Shown in pieces: positions 60,117 through 64,000 of a DNA stretch of 64,000 nt (its first letter is position 1; every line of letters begins with the position of its first letter). The translations under genes were made by a program, and so were the position numbers. The stretch comes from Leptodesmis sichuanensis A121 (GTDB taxonomy: Bacteria > Cyanobacteriota > Cyanobacteriia > Leptolyngbyales > Leptolyngbyaceae). The DNA lies in assembly GCF_021379005.1 (NCBI RefSeq), contig NZ_CP075171.1, forward strand, positions 3,224,001 to 3,288,000. The letters are read 5' to 3'. The notes under the pieces are model-generated. The model was given only the letters and a program-made list of their open reading frames with translations. It did no database searches and was not told the DNA's origin.

Positions 60117-60380
60117 ACACACGCGCCTGGGCGACTGAAGTATCTTAATTTTCGCTTGATCACTGAGTTCCAAACGACGGCCAAAATCATGACCTTTGGT
60201 GACAAAGCAAGCGTAAAGACTGTAATCTGGATCACTTTCAAATTCGGATTGCAACCTACAAATCCATCCAGGGCGAACTTCAGCCTGGACAACGTTGTCC
60301 TAAAAGACATTAATTTTGAATCTTGAATCCTAGTTTAGTTAAATTAGCTGTACCCAAAAACTTTACAATTTTTAACTTTT

Positions 60381-61505
60381 ATGCCCCTTTCCCCCTCTCA
60401 GGTTGAACAGTTTTTGCGAGAACAGGTCGCTCCTTACGCGAATGTCATGGATCACAATGCGATCGCTTTAAAGACTGCCTTTCAGGAATTAGGGCAGCAT
60501 TCCTGGCTCGGCTTAAGGCTGCCGCGCATCTGGCAGGGAGCGGAGGTCAGCGAGCCGGAATATCGGCAATTTCAGGAATTGGTGGCTCGCTACTCTGGTG
60601 CTCTAGCCTTCCTGCAAGTGCAACACCAGAGTGCTGGAGCCTTCCTCTTACGCAGTGAGAATGAATCGTTAAAGCAAACCTATCTGCCCCAGATGGCAAC
60701 GGGCCAGATTGGCGTGGGAGTGGGATTTTCTCATTTACGCCGGACAGGTAAACCTCCATTGCAAGCGTTTCCAGTTGCTGATGGCTACCAGATGCAGGGC
60801 ACTGTTCCCTGGATAACCGGATTTGGGATTTTCCAGGCAGTAATTGTGGCTGCCGTTTTACCGGACGATCGCGCCGTCTATGGTCTTATCCCGTTTACCC
60901 CGACAGAGCAGGCGCAAGGAGGTTGCCTTCGGTTCAGCGATCCTATGCCGCTGGCAGCCATGACCTCTACTCAAACGGTGCAGGCCGAGTTCCAAAACTG
61001 GTGGTTAGCAACGGATCAGGTCGTCTTGATCCAACCGGCTCAGGCCATTCACACCAGCGATATGGCAAACGTTTTGCAGCACAGTTTTTTTGCTTTGGGC
61101 TGTGCGCGGGCAGGATTGGACGTGATGGCCGAGGAACTGCAACGCCGATCGCAAGACACTATTCTAGAAGACTCGCTGCCCATGCCGGAACAGGTTTACC
61201 AGACCTTGAAACAAGAATGGCAGGAGTGTCGTTCAGCCATTTATGCCGCTGATCACCAGCCCTTCCAGGAACGGTTGAATTTACGGGGCTGGGCGATCGA
61301 ATTAGCGGGGAGATGTGCCCATGCCGCCGTCACCGTATCAGCAGGAGCAGCCAATTCCCTGCATCATCCTGCCCAACGTATTTACCGGGAAGCCTTGGTA
61401 TTTACCATTGCCGGACAAACTTCAACCGTTATGCAAGCCACGTTGTCACGGTTCATTGCTCGCCAGCGCCAAAATTGTTGTCTCAAGCCTGAAGGCAGCG
61501 AGTAG
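60381..61505 (+). CDS. Acyl-CoA dehydrogenase-family protein
   Basis: The 374-residue flavoprotein-like sequence has the N-terminal helical domain (YRQFQELVARYSGALAFLQV), a middle beta domain with IGVGVGFSHLRRTGKPPLQA and VPWITGFGIFQAVIVAA, and a C-terminal helical domain ending near TVMQATLSRFIARQRQN. The classical catalytic Glu is not obvious. Related cyanobacterial proteins occur outside beta-oxidation, so the substrate is uncertain. It is divergent from the kinase and is followed by mscL. Confidence 0.72.
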   Translation: MPLSPSQVEQFLREQVAPYANVMDHNAIALKTAFQELGQHSWLGLRLPRIWQGAEVSEPEYRQFQELVARYSGALAFLQVQHQSAGAFLLRSENESLKQTYLPQMATGQIGVGVGFSHLRRTGKPPLQAFPVADGYQMQGTVPWITGFGIFQAVIVAAVLPDDRAVYGLIPFTPTEQAQGGCLRFSDPMPLAAMTSTQTVQAEFQNWWLATDQVVLIQPAQAIHTSDMANVLQHSFFALGCARAGLDVMAEELQRRSQDTILEDSLPMPEQVYQTLKQEWQECRSAIYAADHQPFQERLNLRGWAIELAGRCAHAAVTVSAGAANSLHHPAQRIYREALVFTIAGQTSTVMQATLSRFIARQRQNCCLKPEGSE

Positions 61506-61539
61506 AATTTCCCCAAACTGGAATGACGGAGATGTTTTT

Positions 61540-61953
61540 ATGACTCGGAGAGCCAGGACTGCTACAACAGGGTTCTTGAGAGATTTTCAAGAATTCATCA
61601 TGCGCGGCAACGTTGTTGATCTAGCCGTTGCGGTCATTATTGGCGGTGCGTTTAGCAAGATTGTTGATGCCTTTGTCACCTGGCTGATGTCGGTGATCCT
61701 GAATCCGGTATTGAAACAGGCCGGAGTGGATCAACTCAAGAATTTGCCCTATGGATTGGGAGATCTGGCCGTTGCGATCGTCAACTTTCTGGTGGTTGCC
61801 TTCGTGATTTACCTGATCATCCGGGCGCTAGAAAAATTCTTGCGACGGCAGGAAGCCGAGGAAGCGGTTTCTCCTCCTGATCCCATTCTGGAGTCGCAAG
61901 AACGGTTAACGGCGGCTATCGATCGCTTGACCAGTACAATGGAGCGGCGCTGA
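61540..61953 (+). CDS. mscL: Large-conductance mechanosensitive channel
   Basis: The 137-residue protein has the family start FLRDFQEFIMRGNVVDLAVA followed by IIGGAFSKIVDAFVTWLMSV (first helix with the pore constriction), a short periplasmic loop and the second helix LAVAIVNFLVVAFVIYLIIR. A charged cytoplasmic helix ends it. MscL opens under hypo-osmotic shock to release solutes. The start is ATG 61540, 34 bp after the previous gene's stop. Confidence 0.95.
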   Translation: MTRRARTATTGFLRDFQEFIMRGNVVDLAVAVIIGGAFSKIVDAFVTWLMSVILNPVLKQAGVDQLKNLPYGLGDLAVAIVNFLVVAFVIYLIIRALEKFLRRQEAEEAVSPPDPILESQERLTAAIDRLTSTMERR

Positions 61954-62002
61954 TAGCCTCACTCCTGGATGATTCGGGGGATTGAATTTGTGTTCAGCAG
62001 GG

Positions 62003-62122
62003 TTAATTGTCAGGAAACAGATAGCGAATTGAAACAAACCCTGAGAAGAACAGCAGGCTGACAATCGCAACAGCGATCGGAGCGGGGATGGCGGCCAAGA
62101 GGATAGCAGGAAATAATGGCAT
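62003..62122 (-). CDS. Possible 39-residue single-helix membrane protein
   Basis: An ATG at 62122 opens a 39-codon frame: MPLFPAILLAAIPAPIAVAI then a hydrophobic VSLLFFSGFVSI and a polar tail to a TAA at 62003-62005. It has the size and profile of small photosystem or NDH subunits, but matches none I know. The ribosome-binding site is weak. It lies between mscL and srxA. Confidence 0.35.
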   Translation of the reverse strand: MPLFPAILLAAIPAPIAVAIVSLLFFSGFVSIRYLFPDN

Positions 62123-62219
62123 TGCCCAAAGAAATTATCAATTTCTGTTCTCAACTGATTGATGCTACCAGCCCCGTTTGACGCTCCTGTGAATCTTCCG
62201 TCTCAGAGTGTTGACATCA

Positions 62220-62483
62220 TTAAGCCAAATGCATCTGTAAAACGGCGCGGGGAGCCTTACGCACTCGGCAGCGGATCGTTTCATGGCCCAGACGGGTGCA
62301 GGCTTCATAGCGATGACACCCGGAAAAACCATAATATTCGCCCTCCACTTCCAGGACATCGATCGGCTCCTGTAAGCCAATTGCTTGAATCGACTCCATC
62401 AAGGCTGCAACCTTGGCCTGGTCATTTTGCCGGGGGAGAGGACGGCGGATTTTGTGCAACGGAATATTTTCAATTCGTACCAT
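62220..62483 (-). CDS. srxA: Sulfiredoxin
   Basis: The 87-residue enzyme reduces over-oxidised (sulfinic) 2-Cys peroxiredoxins with ATP. The family motif YGFSGCHRYEACTRLG holds the catalytic C56, and KIRRPLPRQNDQAKVAALME is the usual N-terminal region. Length and sequence are normal. It lies alone on the minus strand. Confidence 0.93.
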   Translation of the reverse strand: MVRIENIPLHKIRRPLPRQNDQAKVAALMESIQAIGLQEPIDVLEVEGEYYGFSGCHRYEACTRLGHETIRCRVRKAPRAVLQMHLA

Positions 62484-62622
62484 CGGGATGCTCCATACGT
62501 CTTCTTAAATCATAGTCATTACGACTACGGATTTCAAGTTTTGAGAAAGGGTGTGCCATCCTGACCAGGGACAAGTATCGTAGTATCTAACCTCAGAACC
62601 TCTTCTCCTGTCTAAGTCTGCG

Positions 62623-64000
62623 ATGCTCACAATGCGCTTTTCTTCCCTCCTTGCCCTGCCAGGAACGATCGCTGCTGCTATCCTGGGGCTCAGTCTTGCT
62701 CCACAACCGGGATGCGCTACCCCAGGTCAGGATATCGATTTACAGGTCGGCATTGTGCAACGGTTTGGTCGACAACCCTCGGATGTGTTGATGCTGCAGG
62801 CCCAACCGGGCGATCGCCTGACGATTCGTTTCCAGACTGGGGACAAGGCTCAAGCCTGGAGCGGTGCAACGGCTCAGCTGGCGATCGTCCAGCAAGCCTT
62901 ACCCACTCCCCAGATTGAAGAACGGGTGGTGCTGGCAACCCATCGCAGCTACGAAAGTGCCGAAGATGAAGCCAATCGCTGGCGGGCAGAAGGCATTCCC
63001 GTTGAAATTGCCCAACCGAAGCGCTGGCAGGTATGGGCAAAACGAGATGTCTACCACACCCCCCTATTGCGGCGATTGTTATTGCAAAGCTTACAGGGGC
63101 GAGGCATCCAAACCGCGTTTGTGGATACCCAGGTGTTGCAAAAGCGACCTAAGGTGGTACTGGAAATGAACGGGCAGCGGGTCGCTCAGGAGCAGCTGCA
63201 GATCTCGTCGGCTAAGGGAATCATCAAGGTTGTGAGTCAGCGCACGGATGATCCACCCAAGCCGAAGACTCCCCCAGAGCGAGTAGAACGGCTGTACTAT
63301 GGCAATTTGCGGCTGCAACCGAATGCTTATGGGACGTACACGCTGGTGAATCAGGTGCCGCTGGAAACTTATCTACGGGGTGTGGTGCCCCATGAAATTG
63401 GCTCTACGACTACGCCATCGGTGCTGGAAACACAGGCAATTCTGGCCCGGACGTATGCCCTGCGAAATCTGCGCCGCTTTGCCATTGATGATTACCAGCT
63501 TTGTGCCGATACCCAATGTCAGGTGTATTACGGATTAACGGGAATTACGCCGGCAACCGATCGGGCGATCGCGGCCACTCGTGGGAAAGTCCTCACCTAC
63601 CAGAACGAACTGGTGGATGCGGTTTATTCTGCGGCCACGGGAGGAGTCACAGCGGCCTTTAATGATGTCTGGCATGGCCCCAGTCGTCCCTATTTGCGCC
63701 CAATCATTGATTCGGTGGCCGCTAAGTGGGATCTGTCTCAGCAAAGTTTGGCCAATGAACAAAACTTCCGCCAGTTTGTCCAACAGAAGCAGGGCTTTAA
63801 TGAGGATGACCAGAAGTGGTTCCGTTGGCGGTATGACAGCAGTTTGAGCGAGTTAAATCAGGAGTTGCGAGAGTATCTCAAATCCTTAAAAAGTCCTCTG
63901 GCTAATTTCAAAACCATTCAGGGAATGGAAGTGCTGCAGCGATCGCCTGCTGGACGAGTGCAAATCTTACGAGTCACCACTGACCAGGGAGCCGTTGATC
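62623..64000 (+). CDS. SpoIID/LytB-domain protein (partial, runs off the right edge)
   Basis: The frame is open from ATG 62623 (ATG 62632 is possible) to the window end. A signal peptide (LPGTIAAAILGLSLAPQPGC) is followed by a SPOR-like segment (RSYESAEDEANRWRAEGIPV) and the SpoIID domain: LVNQVPLETYLRGVVPHEIG, VLETQAILARTYALRNLRRF and DAVYSAATGGVTAAFNDVW. SpoIID-type enzymes are lytic transglycosylases acting on peptidoglycan; in cyanobacteria their role is in wall remodelling. The C-terminus lies beyond the window. Confidence 0.88.
   Translation, partial: MLTMRFSSLLALPGTIAAAILGLSLAPQPGCATPGQDIDLQVGIVQRFGRQPSDVLMLQAQPGDRLTIRFQTGDKAQAWSGATAQLAIVQQALPTPQIEERVVLATHRSYESAEDEANRWRAEGIPVEIAQPKRWQVWAKRDVYHTPLLRRLLLQSLQGRGIQTAFVDTQVLQKRPKVVLEMNGQRVAQEQLQISSAKGIIKVVSQRTDDPPKPKTPPERVERLYYGNLRLQPNAYGTYTLVNQVPLETYLRGVVPHEIGSTTTPSVLETQAILARTYALRNLRRFAIDDYQLCADTQCQVYYGLTGITPATDRAIAATRGKVLTYQNELVDAVYSAATGGVTAAFNDVWHGPSRPYLRPIIDSVAAKWDLSQQSLANEQNFRQFVQQKQGFNEDDQKWFRWRYDSSLSELNQELREYLKSLKSPLANFKTIQGMEVLQRSPAGRVQILRVTTDQGAVD

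Noticed and set aside
60117-60254. N-terminal extension of the WD40 kinase to 60254
   Set aside because: The zinc-ribbon start MTLCLNPEC at 60116 is the usual beginning of this kinase class.

Overview
The window is a stretch of cyanobacterial chromosome. The evidence is a complete allophycocyanin core set (apcE, apcA, apcB, apcC), a cyanobacterial-type ATP synthase operon with both b' and b subunits, cyanophycinase, an SLH-domain iron porin, a WD40-repeat protein kinase, many copies of the HIP1 octamer GCGATCGC, and many heptameric short tandem repeats (TTTTGAG, TTTTGGA, CCCAAAT types). The high insertion-sequence load and a four-repeat ApcE suit a filamentous, Leptolyngbya-like lineage, but I cannot name the genus. 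I recognised no tRNA, rRNA or CRISPR array.

Layout. 1-7.3 kb is an accessory, decaying region. It holds a partial lipoprotein gene, a TPR gene killed by one amber codon, an internally deleted IS4-family element, an integron-like cassette array without integrase (two complete 87-bp attC-like sites, two half-sites, a small cassette gene and a hicB-hicA pair), an IS110-family element between the half-sites, and wrecked IS630 and IS3 copies. 7.4-11 kb is an iron-uptake cluster (FTR1 permease, YbjN-like protein, divergent SLH porin). 11.4-13 kb carries an HpsJ-like protein and a cyanoexosortase. 13-14.3 kb carries an actin-like ParM protein with a small partner. 14.6-15.5 kb is cyanophycinase. 15.7-21 kb is an ABC-2 exporter (two permeases and a fused double ATPase), interrupted by a four-helix-bundle gene that itself carries a 250-bp MITE. 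21.3-23.9 kb encodes a fusion of a cyclic-nucleotide-binding domain, a degenerate sigma54-activator AAA domain and a membrane Fe-S domain.

23.9-28 kb holds Uma2 genes, a Dam-type methylase, hisIE and a methyltransferase. 28.4-31.7 kb is apcE. 33.5-39.7 kb is the atp operon (atpI-B-E-G-F-H-A-C). 39.9-41.9 kb is a second ABC-2 exporter. 42-47.9 kb contains a Uma2 gene, a pRiA4b-like protein, ubiX, RNase R and a phosphopantetheinyl transferase with an intact IS1380-family element 50 bp upstream of its start. 49.8-51.4 kb is apcABC. 51.7-64 kb is mostly housekeeping: YraN, a pentapeptide protein, DnaG, a peptidoglycan hydrolase, a nitrilase, a kinase, an acyl-CoA dehydrogenase, MscL, sulfiredoxin and a SpoIID protein that runs off the end.

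How the parts relate. The core genes serve light harvesting (ApcE organises the ApcA/B cylinders, ApcC caps them), ATP synthesis, iron import, nitrogen-reserve use and cell-wall work. The most distinctive features are the attC-like array with its IS110 insertion, coding sequence built from tandem repeats in two unrelated proteins, the precisely dated MITE insertion, and the CNB-AAA-ferredoxin fusion.
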